DNA of 64,000 bases from Sciscionella marina DSM 45152 (GCF_000379465.1 NZ_KB905385.1:62001-126000), one strand, 5' to 3'. Shown: positions 7,869 through 17,238, counted from the first letter of the stretch. Program-made: numbers and translations. The notes: a model not told the origin generated them from the sequence alone.

Positions 7869-8597
7869 TCAGGCCGCGGCGTGCGCGCCCGTCCAGCGCA
7901 GTTTCAGCCGCAGCGCGATGCCCTGATTGCGCATCGAACGGCGGATCCACAGCACCGAGACCGCGATGGCCGCGCCGACCACACCGTACGAGCCCGCGGT
8001 GGAGACCATCAGGAAGTTGCCGACCGTCTGGGTGGCGAGCACGAACAGCGTGCTGACCCCGTTGACCAGGAACACCAGCGCCCACAGCAGCGAGATCTGC
8101 TTCAGCACGCGCTGCAGGTGCGGATGCCCGGAGAGGGTGTCCGGGATCACCCCGAAGTCGTCGGCGAGCTTGGAGAGCAGCGGTCGCTTCAGCGGTAGCG
8201 TCGCGAGCAGGGCGAAGGTGATCAGGAAGTTCTGCGCGGTCGGCTGCAGGAAGTAGAGGAACACGCTTCCGGTGCAGAACCCGATCACCGTTCGGACGAC
8301 GAGTAACGTGGTCGTCAACCACAGGACGGCGGGAACCTTCTTGCGGAGCACGACTCGGCGCCCGAGCGCGAGCAGGGACCAGCCGAGCGCGGCGAACAGG
8401 CCACCGTCCAGTCCCACGAGGCGGAACAGCAGGTAGAACAAACCGAGCGGGATGAGCGTTGACTCGAGGAGCGGCACCGCCGCTTTCCGCAGCAGCGCGG
8501 CGACCGGAGGGAGGTGCACCGTCGTATGAGTGGTCTGCACGCGCTCAGCCACCTTGCCAATCGGGTCGACTACCGGGTTCAGAGTAGGGCTGGCCAT
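7869..8597 (-). CDS. VC0807-like polytopic membrane protein
   Basis: 242 residues with about six hydrophobic segments: ESTLIPLGLFYLLFRLVGL, the run GGLFAALGWSLLALG, VLWLTTTLLVVRTVIGF, QNFLITFALLATLPL, LLWALVFLVNGVSTLFVLA and GVVGAAIAVSVLWI. The pattern matches the VC0807 / septation-protein-A-like group of unknown function. The ATG at 8597 (MASPTLNPVVDPIGK) is preferred. The upstream extension is basic and proline-rich and overlaps the divergent gene, so it is not credible. The protein is likely in the cytoplasmic membrane. No specific function can be assigned. Confidence 0.68.
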   Translation of the reverse strand: MASPTLNPVVDPIGKVAERVQTTHTTVHLPPVAALLRKAAVPLLESTLIPLGLFYLLFRLVGLDGGLFAALGWSLLALGRRVVLRKKVPAVLWLTTTLLVVRTVIGFCTGSVFLYFLQPTAQNFLITFALLATLPLKRPLLSKLADDFGVIPDTLSGHPHLQRVLKQISLLWALVFLVNGVSTLFVLATQTVGNFLMVSTAGSYGVVGAAIAVSVLWIRRSMRNQGIALRLKLRWTGAHAAA

Positions 8598-8662
8598 AGG
8601 AAGTATAACCGGACGCGTGAAATTGCGGTGGCGGACCGGTCGGATCGAGAGGAAAATAGCGC

Positions 8663-9607
8663 GTGGTGAATACCGAACTGGTGGTCGCCGCGCCACTCGC
8701 CGTGCTCGCCGCGGCGTGCATCGGGCTCGCGAGCGCGGCCCAGGCGGGCGCGGCCAAGCAGGTGGAAGCGACGGGGACACTCGACCCGCGCCTGTTCAAG
8801 CGGCTCGTGCAGAAGCCGCTGTGGCTGCTCGGGGTCGGTTGCACGATCGCGGGGCTGGTGCTGCAGCTGCTCGCGCTGAACTTCGGACCGTTGATCCTGG
8901 TCCAGCCCATCATCATTACCTCACTGCTGTTCGCCACCGTGTTCTACGCATGGTTCGGGCACACGCGCATCGACGGCATCATTATGGTCGGAGCCTTGTT
9001 ATGTTGCGGTGGGCTCGCGGCGTTCATGCTGCTCGCGCGACCCACACCAGGTACCTCCGTTCCCAAGGACGTGTGGGGCCCGGTTCCGTTGGCCATCGTT
9101 CTGGTACTCGTTCTCGGTGCCGGGGTACTCACCGCGAACCACGTCGGCCGCCGGTTCAAGGTGCTGCTGCTCGCGCTGTGCACCGGTCTCGCCTACGGGA
9201 TGACCGCGGCGCTGATGAAGGTCATCACCTCGCAGCTGCAGGACGGGATCGGCACGATCTTCGCCCACCCGGTGCTCTATCTGGCCTGCGCGCTCGGCCC
9301 GGTCGGTTTCCTGCTCGCGCAGAACACCTTCCAGGTCGGCAAACTGCTCTCCCCCGCGCTCGCCGTGATCACCGTGGTGGACCCGATCATCGGCGTACTG
9401 CTCGGGATGCAGTGGTTCGACGAGAAGGTCACGGTCACCCCGGGGACGCTGATCGGCGAGCTCATCGCGGGCGCCGCGGTCATCGGCGGGATCAGCCTGC
9501 TCTCCCGGCGCGCGGACCACATCACCGCGAGCCATGCGCCGCAGGGCGACGAGACAGCGGACGCGGGCGAGGTTCCCGGAGACACCGCGCCCCAGTCCTC
9601 GCACTGA
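8663..9607 (+). CDS. DMT-superfamily membrane transporter
   Basis: 314 residues with about nine to ten transmembrane segments, from LAVLAAACIGLASAAQAGAA at the N-terminus to LIAGAAVIGGISLLSRR near residue 285. A hydrophilic tail of about 25 residues follows. Two similar halves and the motif LNFGPLILVQPIIITSLLFA point to the drug/metabolite transporter superfamily, EamA/NIPA-like branch. Substrate is unknown. The GTG start has a GAGAGGAAA ribosome site about eight bases upstream; a second GTG follows immediately. It is divergent from the VC0807-like gene across 65 bases. Confidence 0.75.
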   Translation: MVNTELVVAAPLAVLAAACIGLASAAQAGAAKQVEATGTLDPRLFKRLVQKPLWLLGVGCTIAGLVLQLLALNFGPLILVQPIIITSLLFATVFYAWFGHTRIDGIIMVGALLCCGGLAAFMLLARPTPGTSVPKDVWGPVPLAIVLVLVLGAGVLTANHVGRRFKVLLLALCTGLAYGMTAALMKVITSQLQDGIGTIFAHPVLYLACALGPVGFLLAQNTFQVGKLLSPALAVITVVDPIIGVLLGMQWFDEKVTVTPGTLIGELIAGAAVIGGISLLSRRADHITASHAPQGDETADAGEVPGDTAPQSSH

Positions 9608-9628
9608 GCCGGGTTTTCGGCCCGGCTC
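9606..9628 (+). terminator. Hairpin just after the DMT transporter
   Basis: GAGCCGGG (9606-9613) pairs perfectly with CCCGGCTC (9621-9628) around the loop TTTTCGG, overlapping the stop codon. The stem is 8 bp and very GC-rich, without a T run. It is a plausible rho-independent-like terminator for the transporter gene. Confidence 0.5.
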
Positions 9629-9728
9629 GCGCGGCGGGTCCGGTGGCGGAACCTCGGGCCCTGGGCGACCTGGCCAGGTATTCCGAGACACCACGTCGGT
9701 GCCGTCTTCGCGAGGAAACACCCCCGGA

Positions 9729-10388
9729 TCAGACGGCGGCGTGTGCCGGTTTGCGCCGGGGCGCGCCGAGCAGCCAGGTGCCGCGCCCGTTCTCGCGTAG
9801 TCGTTCGATCGGACCGGAAAGCAGCCGGATCGCCAGGAAACCGCTGCACGCGACGATCGCGCCGAGCAGGTAGCCGCCGAGCACGTCGTGTGGGTAGTGC
9901 GCGCCGACGTACACCCGGGAGAAGCCCATGACCAGGCCGAGCACGATCATCGCCGAGCCGATACCGCGGTGTACGAGCAGGATCGAGACCGCGAAAGCCG
10001 CCGCGAGCACCGAGTGATCGCTGGGGAAGGCGAAGTCGCTCGGCGGATCACAGACCGCGACGGTGAACACGTGCGGGATCGAGCGGCACGGGCGCAGCTC
10101 GCTCACCACGGGTTTGACGAGGTATTTGCTGATCGCGTAGGCCAGCAGCACGGCGATCGGGGACCACAGCGCGGCCGCCATGATCTTCGGTGAGCGGACC
10201 CGCGCGGTCCACCAGGCGAGCACCATCAGCGCGGCGAACAGGACGAAACCGTAGTCGGTGAAACCGTTCGCGATCCCGTGCAGCCACGGCGTCTGCTTTG
10301 CGAAGTCGGTCAGGTCCACGTACCAGGAGCCGTCGATCCCCGACCCATCGACCGCGGTGCGCGCGGCGTCGGTGGCTGCTGGATTCAT
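9729..10388 (-). CDS. PAP2-family membrane phosphatase
   Basis: 219 residues, integral membrane type-2 phosphatidic-acid phosphatase family. All three motifs are present in order: KPVVSELRP (about 91-99), FPSDHS (about 120-125) and SRVYVGAHYPHDV (about 157-169). The middle motif has Asp where PSGH has Gly, a frequent variant. The last motif holds the catalytic His and Asp. Five to six membrane segments are visible. Likely substrates are phosphatidic acid, undecaprenyl diphosphate or another lipid phosphate at the outer face; the sequence does not say which. The start ATG leaves about 95 bases to the ROK gene stop upstream. Confidence 0.85.
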   Translation of the reverse strand: MNPAATDAARTAVDGSGIDGSWYVDLTDFAKQTPWLHGIANGFTDYGFVLFAALMVLAWWTARVRSPKIMAAALWSPIAVLLAYAISKYLVKPVVSELRPCRSIPHVFTVAVCDPPSDFAFPSDHSVLAAAFAVSILLVHRGIGSAMIVLGLVMGFSRVYVGAHYPHDVLGGYLLGAIVACSGFLAIRLLSGPIERLRENGRGTWLLGAPRRKPAHAAV

Positions 10389-10482
10389 CGGTCCTCCGTG
10401 CTCGGAATGGCGGGTAGGCGGGCGAGCCTAGCCGATGTGATCGGTGTCAAGCCGTCGCCCTGCGCCCCGTTCATCGCTAAGG

Positions 10483-11478
10483 TCAGCTCCACTGCGCCAG
10501 CCAGCTCGCCGGGTCTTCCCGGATGTGCGCCAGCGCTGCCGTGCAGGCGCCGACCAGGCTTGCCTCGGTGCCGAGCCGGGCGGTGTGCACCTGCGCGCCG
10601 AGCCGCCAGCCGACGGTGCTCGCGGGTACCGCGCGCAGCCAGCCACCGAGCAGCACCGGGGGCCACCCGGTGAGCGCGAGCATCGGGGCTAGCGCGATGC
10701 TCAGCGCCTCGATGGCGTGCCCGGTTCGTTCGCGCACGCTCGCCGGGTCCACATAACGGCCGAGGCAGCCGCGAGCGCCGCACGGGCAGGGTTCCCCGCG
10801 CGGGCGCACCGGGACATGGGTGAGGTCCCCGGAGCTGCCTTCCGGGAGCAGGGCCGCACCGAGCACGGTCTCGCCGCCGAGGTAGAGCAACCGCTCGCTG
10901 CCGTGCGCCCGCGCCTGCGCCTGCGCGGCATAGCGGAGCTCGTCGCCGCTTGCCGCCTCGATGCCCGGGGCGCCGAGTTCGGCGAGTTCGGCGCGCAACC
11001 GGGCGTCGAGTTCGGGACCGTGCCTTCCGGGCGGAGCAGCCAGGGTCACCCCGGCCACCGAGCGCCCCGCGGATGTGGCCGTGTCGAACAGTTTGCGCAG
11101 CACCGGGCGCGCCAGCCGCGGTTCGCTGCCCTCGATGCCCCTGGTCTCCCTGGCCAGCACCCGGCCGCCGAGGTCGGCGAGATAACCGACGGCCTTGCCC
11201 GCGCGCAGGCTCAGCCCGATCCCCACCGGGCCGAGCGGGTCCGGGGCGAGGCTCGTCGCGGGGCGCCCTGGCCGGTCGGTGCCGCCGCGGACCGTTTCGT
11301 GCACCAGACCGGACTCGATGAGTTCGGCGGTCAGCGTGGAGACCGTGGCCTTGGTCAGCCCGGTGCGCCCGGCCAGCGCGGCCCGCGAACACCCGGGCTC
11401 ATCGGTGATCAACCGGAGCAGTAACGCCATGTTGTGGCTGCGTAACGCCGAGCCGCCGGCGCCGCGTCCGGGATCCAT
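10483..11478 (-). CDS. ROK-family transcriptional regulator
   Basis: 331 residues. Residues 14-65 are a winged helix-turn-helix (CSRAALAGRTGLTKATVSTL). The rest is a ROK (NagC/XylR/Mlc) domain with the zinc motif CPCGARGCLG, which holds the conserved Cys residues. ROK regulators usually repress sugar uptake or catabolic genes and are released by a sugar or sugar phosphate. The gene is divergent from a sugar-type ABC ATPase with an inverted repeat between them, which suggests control of that transporter and itself. A clear ATP-binding DxGGT-type sequence of the sugar-kinase fold is not obvious, as expected for a regulator rather than a kinase. Confidence 0.83.
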   Translation of the reverse strand: MDPGRGAGGSALRSHNMALLLRLITDEPGCSRAALAGRTGLTKATVSTLTAELIESGLVHETVRGGTDRPGRPATSLAPDPLGPVGIGLSLRAGKAVGYLADLGGRVLARETRGIEGSEPRLARPVLRKLFDTATSAGRSVAGVTLAAPPGRHGPELDARLRAELAELGAPGIEAASGDELRYAAQAQARAHGSERLLYLGGETVLGAALLPEGSSGDLTHVPVRPRGEPCPCGARGCLGRYVDPASVRERTGHAIEALSIALAPMLALTGWPPVLLGGWLRAVPASTVGWRLGAQVHTARLGTEASLVGACTAALAHIREDPASWLAQWS

Positions 11479-11488
11479 GTTCGCCAGA

Positions 11489-11509
11489 TTAGTTCATTCG
11501 GTGAACGAA
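11489..11509. promoter_or_regulatory. Candidate operator between the ROK regulator and ABC ATPase
   Basis: TTAGTTCA (11489-11496) and TGAACGAA (11502-11509) form inverted arms matching at 7 of 8 positions around a TTCGG centre. They lie 11 bases upstream of the ROK start and 43 bases upstream of the ATPase start. ROK regulators often bind AT-edged inverted repeats of this size. The assignment is positional. Confidence 0.5.
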
Positions 11510-11552
11510 CAAAACCTGGCGCATCCGGTGGACCACCGGTAGGAAAGCGCGC

Positions 11553-12638
11553 ATGGCAGAGGTGGCATACGTCGAAGCGTCCAGGGTGTATCCCGGCAAT
11601 CCGCCCGTTCGGGCGGTGGACAAACTGAGCCTGCAGGTCAACGACGGCGAATTCCTCGTGCTCGTCGGCCCCTCCGGATCGGGGAAGTCGACCGCGCTGC
11701 GCATGCTCGCCGGGCTCGAGGAGGTCAACGAGGGCAGCATCACCATCGGTGGCCGGGATGTCACCAAGGTGCAGCCCAAGGACAGGGACATCGCCATGGT
11801 GTTCCAGTCCTATGCGCTCTATCCGCACATGACCGTCGCGGAGAACATGGGTTTCGCGCTGCGGCTCAAGCGGGTGGCCAAGGCGACGGTCGCGGAGAAG
11901 GTCCGCGAGGCCGCCGAGATGCTCGACCTGACCGCCTACCTGGACCGCAAACCGAAGGCGCTCTCCGGCGGGCAGCGGCAACGAGTCGCGATGGGGCGCG
12001 CGATCGTGCGCGAACCGAGCGTGTTCCTGATGGACGAGCCACTGTCCAATTTGGACGCCAAGCTGCGGGTGGAGACCAGGGCCAATATCGCCGCGCTGCA
12101 GCAGCGGCTCGGCACCACGACTATCTACGTCACCCACGACCAGGTCGAGGCGATGACCATGGGTCACCGGGTCGCGGTGCTCAAGGACGGGCTGTTGCAA
12201 CAGTGTGCCTCGCCCCGCGAACTCTATGAGCGCCCGGAGAACGCTTTCGTCGCCGGCTTCATCGGTTCACCGAGTATGAACCTGGTCACCGCGAGCGTTT
12301 CCGCGGACGGCGCGCAGCTCGGCGGCCTCGACATCCCGCTGCTGCGCGGGGCGGAGACCGGGGCGCACGATCAGGTCACCCTCGGGCTGCGCCCCGAATC
12401 GCTGCGCCTGGTCGGTGCGGACGAACCGGGCACGGAACTGTCCGTGGAACTGGTCGAAGAGCTCGGTGCGGACGCCTACCTGCACGGCACCGTGGCCGGA
12501 GACAGCAACCAGCGCCTCGTGGTCCGGGTGGACGGGCGCACCCCGCCGCGGCTCGGGGAAAAGGTGCGGATCGGGGTGAATGCGGCGGATCAGGCGCACG
12601 TGTTCGACCCGGAAACAGGGCTTCGCATCAGCGACTGA
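11553..12638 (+). CDS. Sugar-type ABC transporter ATPase (MsmK/UgpC/SugC-like)
   Basis: 361 residues. An N-terminal nucleotide-binding domain has Walker A GPSGSGKST (about 40-48), Q-loop VFQSYALYP, signature LSGGQRQR, Walker B VFLMDEPLSNLD and the switch His in VTHDQ. A C-terminal MOI/TOBE regulatory domain follows, with the typical VTLGLRPESLRL start. This architecture is shared by ATPases serving carbohydrate importers. No permease or solute-binding gene is nearby. It may therefore energise several unlinked sugar importers, as MsmK and MsiK do. The divergent ROK regulator fits sugar control. The next gene starts 20 bases after its stop. Confidence 0.93.
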   Translation: MAEVAYVEASRVYPGNPPVRAVDKLSLQVNDGEFLVLVGPSGSGKSTALRMLAGLEEVNEGSITIGGRDVTKVQPKDRDIAMVFQSYALYPHMTVAENMGFALRLKRVAKATVAEKVREAAEMLDLTAYLDRKPKALSGGQRQRVAMGRAIVREPSVFLMDEPLSNLDAKLRVETRANIAALQQRLGTTTIYVTHDQVEAMTMGHRVAVLKDGLLQQCASPRELYERPENAFVAGFIGSPSMNLVTASVSADGAQLGGLDIPLLRGAETGAHDQVTLGLRPESLRLVGADEPGTELSVELVEELGADAYLHGTVAGDSNQRLVVRVDGRTPPRLGEKVRIGVNAADQAHVFDPETGLRISD

Positions 12639-12657
12639 GCCGGTATGCTCGGATGAT

Positions 12658-15600
12658 ATGAGTGCTCGGCGGGTTCCCGGTTACTGTACGCTCTGTAAAT
12701 CGCACTGTGGCTCGATTTCCGTGGTGGACGGGAACCGGCTGCTCGCCGTGGAACCGCTGTCCGAGCACCCGACCGGTGGCGCCCTGTGTGCCAAGGGAAG
12801 GGCGATGCCGGAACTGGTGGCGAGCGGGGAGCGGCTGCTGCATCCGATGCGGCGTACCAATCCGAAGGACGCCGAGGATCCCGGCTGGGTGCGGATCGGC
12901 TGGGACGAGGCACTGGACGAGGTCGCGGAGCGGCTCACCGCGATCGCCGCGGAGTCGGGACCGGAAGCGGTCGCCTTCGCGGTGACCACGCCGAGTGGCA
13001 CGCCGATGGTGGACGGGCACGAGTGGGTCAACCGTCTGGTGCGGTACTACGGCAGCCCGAACATCATCTATGCGACCGAGATCTGCGGCTGGCACAAGAA
13101 TTTCGCGCACGCCTTCACCTTCGGCAAGGGAATCGGCACCCCCGACTACCGGCACGCCGAGCTGATCGTGCTGTGGGGGCACAATCCGGCACGCACCTGG
13201 CTGGCGCAGGCGAGCGCGATCGCCGAGGCTCGCAAGGACGGGGCGACCGTCGTGGTCATCGATCCGAAGCGGGCGGGAAGCGGGCAACAGGCGGACACCT
13301 GGATGCGGATCCGGCCGGGGACCGACGGAGCGCTGGCCCTCGGGATGATCAACCAGCTGATCCAGCACGGGAGCTACGACGAGGAATTCGTGCGCTGCTG
13401 GACCAATGCGCCGATGCTGGTCGGGGAGGACGGTGAACTCCTCGGCGCGGACGGGGAATTCCTGGTGTGGGACACCGTGCTCGAGGCCCCGCGCGGTTAC
13501 GACACCGCCCATCCGCTCGCCGAACCGCGGAATGTGGCTCTGCGCGGGAGTTACACGCTGCCGGACGGCCGGACCGCGCGCCCGGTATTCGAACTGCTCG
13601 CCGAGCACGCGGGTGACTGGAGCCTGGACCGGGTCGCCGAGACCACCTGGCTGGAACCGGCCGAGATCGCGGATTTCTACGCGCTGCTGACCAAACACCA
13701 GCGGGTCACCTACTACACCTGGACCGGGGTCGGCCAGCACACCAACGCGACCCAGACCGAACGCGCCATGGGCGTGCTGTACGCGCTGCTCGGCAGCTAC
13801 GACCGCACCGGCGGTATCCGGTGGTTCGACAAACTCGCGCAGAACCCGCTCGGGCCGTTCTCGATCCTCGGCCCCGAGCAGCAGGAGAAGGCCCTCGGCA
13901 AGGCCGAGATGCCGCTCGGCCCGCCCGCGCAGGGCAATGTCACCGCGCGGGACTTCCGGCGCGCCGCGCTTTCCGGGCAGCCGTACCCGGTGCGGGCGCT
14001 GATCGGTTTCGGCGCGAACATGGTGGTCTCCCAGGGTGCCGCGGACGAGAACCGGGAAGCCTTGCGGGCACTGGATTTCCAGGTGCAATGCGATATGTTC
14101 GTGAACCCGACCGCGGCCACGGCGGACATCCTGTTGCCGGTGTGCGCGCCCCCGGAACGCGAGGGCCTGCTGATCGGCTTCGACAACAGCGCCGCCGGTG
14201 AGGAACACGTGCAGCTGCGGCCCAGAATGGTGCCACCGGCCGGGGATTCGCGTTCGGACTACGAGATCGTGCTCGGCCTCGCGGACCGGCTCGGCCTGCG
14301 CGCGGATTTCTTCGACGGGGATCTGGACGCGGGCTGGAATCATCAGCTCGCCCCGCTCGGGCTCACCGTCGAACAGCTGCGTGCCAAGCCCGAGGGGGTG
14401 CGAATCCCCATCGAGCAGCGCGAGCGCAAGTACGCCACCGAGGCGTCGGACGGGACGGTGACCGGGTTCGCGACCCATACCCGCCGTGTCGAGTTGTACG
14501 CCACGATCCTGCGCGAGCACGGTCAGCCCACGCTGCCCACGTTCACCGAACCGGACGAGGTGGCTCCCGGTGACGAGGACTTCCCCTTCGTGCTCACCAC
14601 CGCGAAAAACGGCCACTACACGCACTCCTCGCTGCGCAAGCTCGCCTCGCTGCGGCGGCGTTCACCCGATCCCTGCCTGGAACTTCACCCCACGCTCGCG
14701 GCGGCGCGCGGACTCGCCGAGGGGGACTGGGCGATCGTGCGCACCCCGGACGGGCAGGCGCGGTTGCGGGTGCGATTCGATGAGAGCCTGCACGAGCGGG
14801 TGGCGATCGCCGAACACGGCTGGTGGGACAACCAGCCGGTGGCCGCGACACCGGGGCTGGACGCACTCGGCACCCGGACGAGCAACATCAACGCCGCCCT
14901 CTCGGATCGCCGCCGGGATCCGGTGAGTGGATCGGTGCCGTTGCGCGCGGTCGCTTGCGATATCCGCAGGGACGACGAGACCTCGGCGGGAAACTGGTCC
15001 GGTTGGCGCGAATTCCGGGTCACCGCGCGGGTCCGCACCGAGGTGGGCGCGCTTTCGCTGACCCTGCAACCGGTCGACGGCGGTGCCGTGCCGCAGTTCC
15101 GCCCCGGGCAGCACATCCAGGTGCACGCACCGGAACTCGGCACCCAGCGGGCGTACTCGCTCACCAACGCCTACGATTCCGGCTCGCTGCGCATCCTGGT
15201 CAAGCACATCGGCGGGCGGATGTCGGCGCACCTGCACGAATCCGCGCCGGAGATCCTCGAACTCAAGGCCCCATCGGGCACGTTCACCCTGCCGTTCGGC
15301 GGGGACCGGCCGGTGTTGTGCATCGGCGGCGGGATCGGGGTGACACCGTTCCTCGGCTACCTCGAGTCGCTGGCCACCGGGGCCACCGCGCCACCGGATC
15401 TGCGCGTGGTCTACACCCGCAGGAACGAGCAGGGCGCGGCGCCGATCGCCGAGCGCCTGCGCGAACTCGCCGGACGGGTGCCGCAGGCGCGGGTACACGA
15501 ATACCGCACCGGCGCGGGGATCCCCCGGTTCGGGGTCACCGAGCTCGACCCGGAGTTCCTGGCGCGCAAGCCCTTGGTCTATCTGTGCGGGCCCGCGGCG

Positions 15601-15954
15601 ATGATGAGTGAGCTCATCGAGCAGTTCCACGCGGCCGGGCTGGACCGGTTCGACATCTTCAGCGAGGAGTTCTTCACCGAGGTGGAGATCCCGGAAACGC
15701 TGGCCCCCGCCACGGTCCGGTTCACCCGCAGTGGCCGGGAACTGCGCTGGACCAAGGAATCCGGCACCCTGCTGGACGCCGCGGAGGCGGAGGGCATCCC
15801 GCTGCCGAGCGGATGCCGCACCGGGGCCTGCGAATCCTGCCGGATCACGGTGCGTGGCGGCGAATTCGCCCACCTGTCCACTGTGGACAACGAACCGGGC
15901 AGTTGCCTGAGCTGCCAGGCGATTCCGCTCTCCGACTTGGAGATCGACGCCTGA
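12658..15954 (+). CDS. Molybdopterin oxidoreductase fused to FAD/NAD reductase and [2Fe-2S] ferredoxin domains
   Basis: 1098 residues in one chain. Residues 1-60 hold a [4Fe-4S] site, C10-x2-C13-x3-C17-x26-C44, with the usual Lys two residues on. Residues 60 to about 770 are a prokaryotic molybdopterin oxidoreductase (formate dehydrogenase/nitrate reductase superfamily). TEICGWHK near 140-147 offers Cys143 as possible Mo ligand, and a dinucleotide-binding domain lies at about 640-770. From about 780 there is a ferredoxin-reductase module (RAYSLTNAY for FAD, CIGGGIGVTPFLGYLESL for NAD). The last 80 residues are a plant-type [2Fe-2S] domain (GCRTGACESC, later CLSCQ). Electrons could pass between NAD(P)H and the Mo site within one protein. 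The substrate is unknown; assimilatory nitrate reductase or a formate dehydrogenase-like role are options. The ATG is chosen to leave the 4Fe-4S Cys at the N-terminus. Confidence 0.85.
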   Translation: MSARRVPGYCTLCKSHCGSISVVDGNRLLAVEPLSEHPTGGALCAKGRAMPELVASGERLLHPMRRTNPKDAEDPGWVRIGWDEALDEVAERLTAIAAESGPEAVAFAVTTPSGTPMVDGHEWVNRLVRYYGSPNIIYATEICGWHKNFAHAFTFGKGIGTPDYRHAELIVLWGHNPARTWLAQASAIAEARKDGATVVVIDPKRAGSGQQADTWMRIRPGTDGALALGMINQLIQHGSYDEEFVRCWTNAPMLVGEDGELLGADGEFLVWDTVLEAPRGYDTAHPLAEPRNVALRGSYTLPDGRTARPVFELLAEHAGDWSLDRVAETTWLEPAEIADFYALLTKHQRVTYYTWTGVGQHTNATQTERAMGVLYALLGSYDRTGGIRWFDKLAQNPLGPFSILGPEQQEKALGKAEMPLGPPAQGNVTARDFRRAALSGQPYPVRALIGFGANMVVSQGAADENREALRALDFQVQCDMFVNPTAATADILLPVCAPPEREGLLIGFDNSAAGEEHVQLRPRMVPPAGDSRSDYEIVLGLADRLGLRADFFDGDLDAGWNHQLAPLGLTVEQLRAKPEGVRIPIEQRERKYATEASDGTVTGFATHTRRVELYATILREHGQPTLPTFTEPDEVAPGDEDFPFVLTTAKNGHYTHSSLRKLASLRRRSPDPCLELHPTLAAARGLAEGDWAIVRTPDGQARLRVRFDESLHERVAIAEHGWWDNQPVAATPGLDALGTRTSNINAALSDRRRDPVSGSVPLRAVACDIRRDDETSAGNWSGWREFRVTARVRTEVGALSLTLQPVDGGAVPQFRPGQHIQVHAPELGTQRAYSLTNAYDSGSLRILVKHIGGRMSAHLHESAPEILELKAPSGTFTLPFGGDRPVLCIGGGIGVTPFLGYLESLATGATAPPDLRVVYTRRNEQGAAPIAERLRELAGRVPQARVHEYRTGAGIPRFGVTELDPEFLARKPLVYLCGPAAMMSELIEQFHAAGLDRFDIFSEEFFTEVEIPETLAPATVRFTRSGRELRWTKESGTLLDAAEAEGIPLPSGCRTGACESCRITVRGGEFAHLSTVDNEPGSCLSCQAIPLSDLEIDA

Positions 15955-16040
15955 GTACAGGCAGAAGGTTCGTATTGTGCGGACGTTCTGTGCACATTGC
16001 CCGTTGAGCGGGGTGACCGGGGCGAGGATGGTCTCCGGGC

Positions 16041-17238
16041 ATGACTCGACGCCACAGTGACGTGACGCGCGGGGACCTGATCCGTAGGACGATGCTCACC
16101 GGGTCCGCGGTGAGCGCGACCGCGAACGCGGCCCAGGAGGTTCCGCCGCCGAAAGCCCGGCCGCGGGCACGCGAACTGGGAATCCGGGTGGGATCGCGGG
16201 AAACCGGGAAACACAACGCGATCACCGATGTGGACGGGGTCCGGGTCGGGCACACCACGCTGATCTCCGGGCAGGGTGAACAGGCGGTGCGCACCGGGGT
16301 CGCGATGCTGGTGCCGCACAACGGAAATCCGTTCGAGGACGTGATCCCGGCCGGGTTCCACTGGCTCAACGGTAACGGAGAGATGACCGGAACCGCGTGG
16401 CTGTGGGAATCGGGGCTGCTCTCCTTACCGGTCTGGATCACCAACACCGGCAGCGTCGGGGTGGTGCGCGACGCGCTCTACGCGCTGCAGGCCGAGGAGG
16501 GTAAACAGAGCTGGTCGCTGCCCGTGGTCGCGGAAACCTGGGATGGCAAGCTCAACGACACCAACGGCCGGCACGTCACGACCGCGCATGCGCGGGCCGC
16601 CTACCGTTCCGCGCGATCGGGACCGGTCGCCGAGGGCAATGTCGGCGGCGAGACCGGGATGATCTGCCATGGTTTCAAGGGGGCATCGGCACCTCCTCGC
16701 GGGTGCTGGACGGCGCGGACGGTGGCTGGACGGTCGGGGTGCTCGTGCAGGCCAATCACGGCAAACGTCCGCGGCTGACCGTGCAGGGGGTTCCGGTCGG
16801 CGAACACATCGGCGCGGATGCGGTTCCGCTTCCCGGAGAATCGCACCAGGGCGCGGGGGCGATCATCACCCTCGTCGCGACGAACGCGCCGTTGTCCGCG
16901 CAGCAGTGCGATCGGCTCGCGCAACGCACCGCGCTCGGGATCGGGCGCACCGGCGGCGTGGGGGAGAACGGCAGCGGGGACGGCACGCTCGCGGTCTCCA
17001 CCGCCGCGGCGGGCCGGATCCCGGCTTCGCTGGACGGATCCCCGAGCGCGTACACCTCGAGCAGTTACCGAACTCCGCTGTCGATCCGCTGTTCTACGCG
17101 GTCGTGGAGGCCACCGAGGAGGCCATCCTGAACGCCATGCTCGCCGCGCGCACGATGACCGGATTTCGCGGTGCCACCGCATACGAGCTGCCGGACGACA
17201 AACTTCTGGACACGCTCGCGAAATACAACCGGCGCTAG
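16041..17238 (+). pseudogene. DmpA/P1-type (S58) aminopeptidase, broken by two frameshifts
   Basis: The reading frame changes twice, each time as if one base were missing. The first part (from ATG 16041) has a Tat-like N-terminus (TRGDLIRRTMLTGSAVSA), then ITDVDGVRVGHTTL and the GNVGGETGMICHGFKG segment preceding the self-processing site. At a G run, 16679-16683, the frame moves so that GIGTSSRVLDGADGGWTVG and ENGSGDGTLAVST read correctly. Around 17020-17060 it moves again to give LPNSAVDPLFYAVVEATEEA and the family C-terminus. S58 peptidases self-cleave before a nucleophilic Ser and remove N-terminal residues. Either the gene is decayed or two homopolymer errors are in the sequence. Confidence 0.8.
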
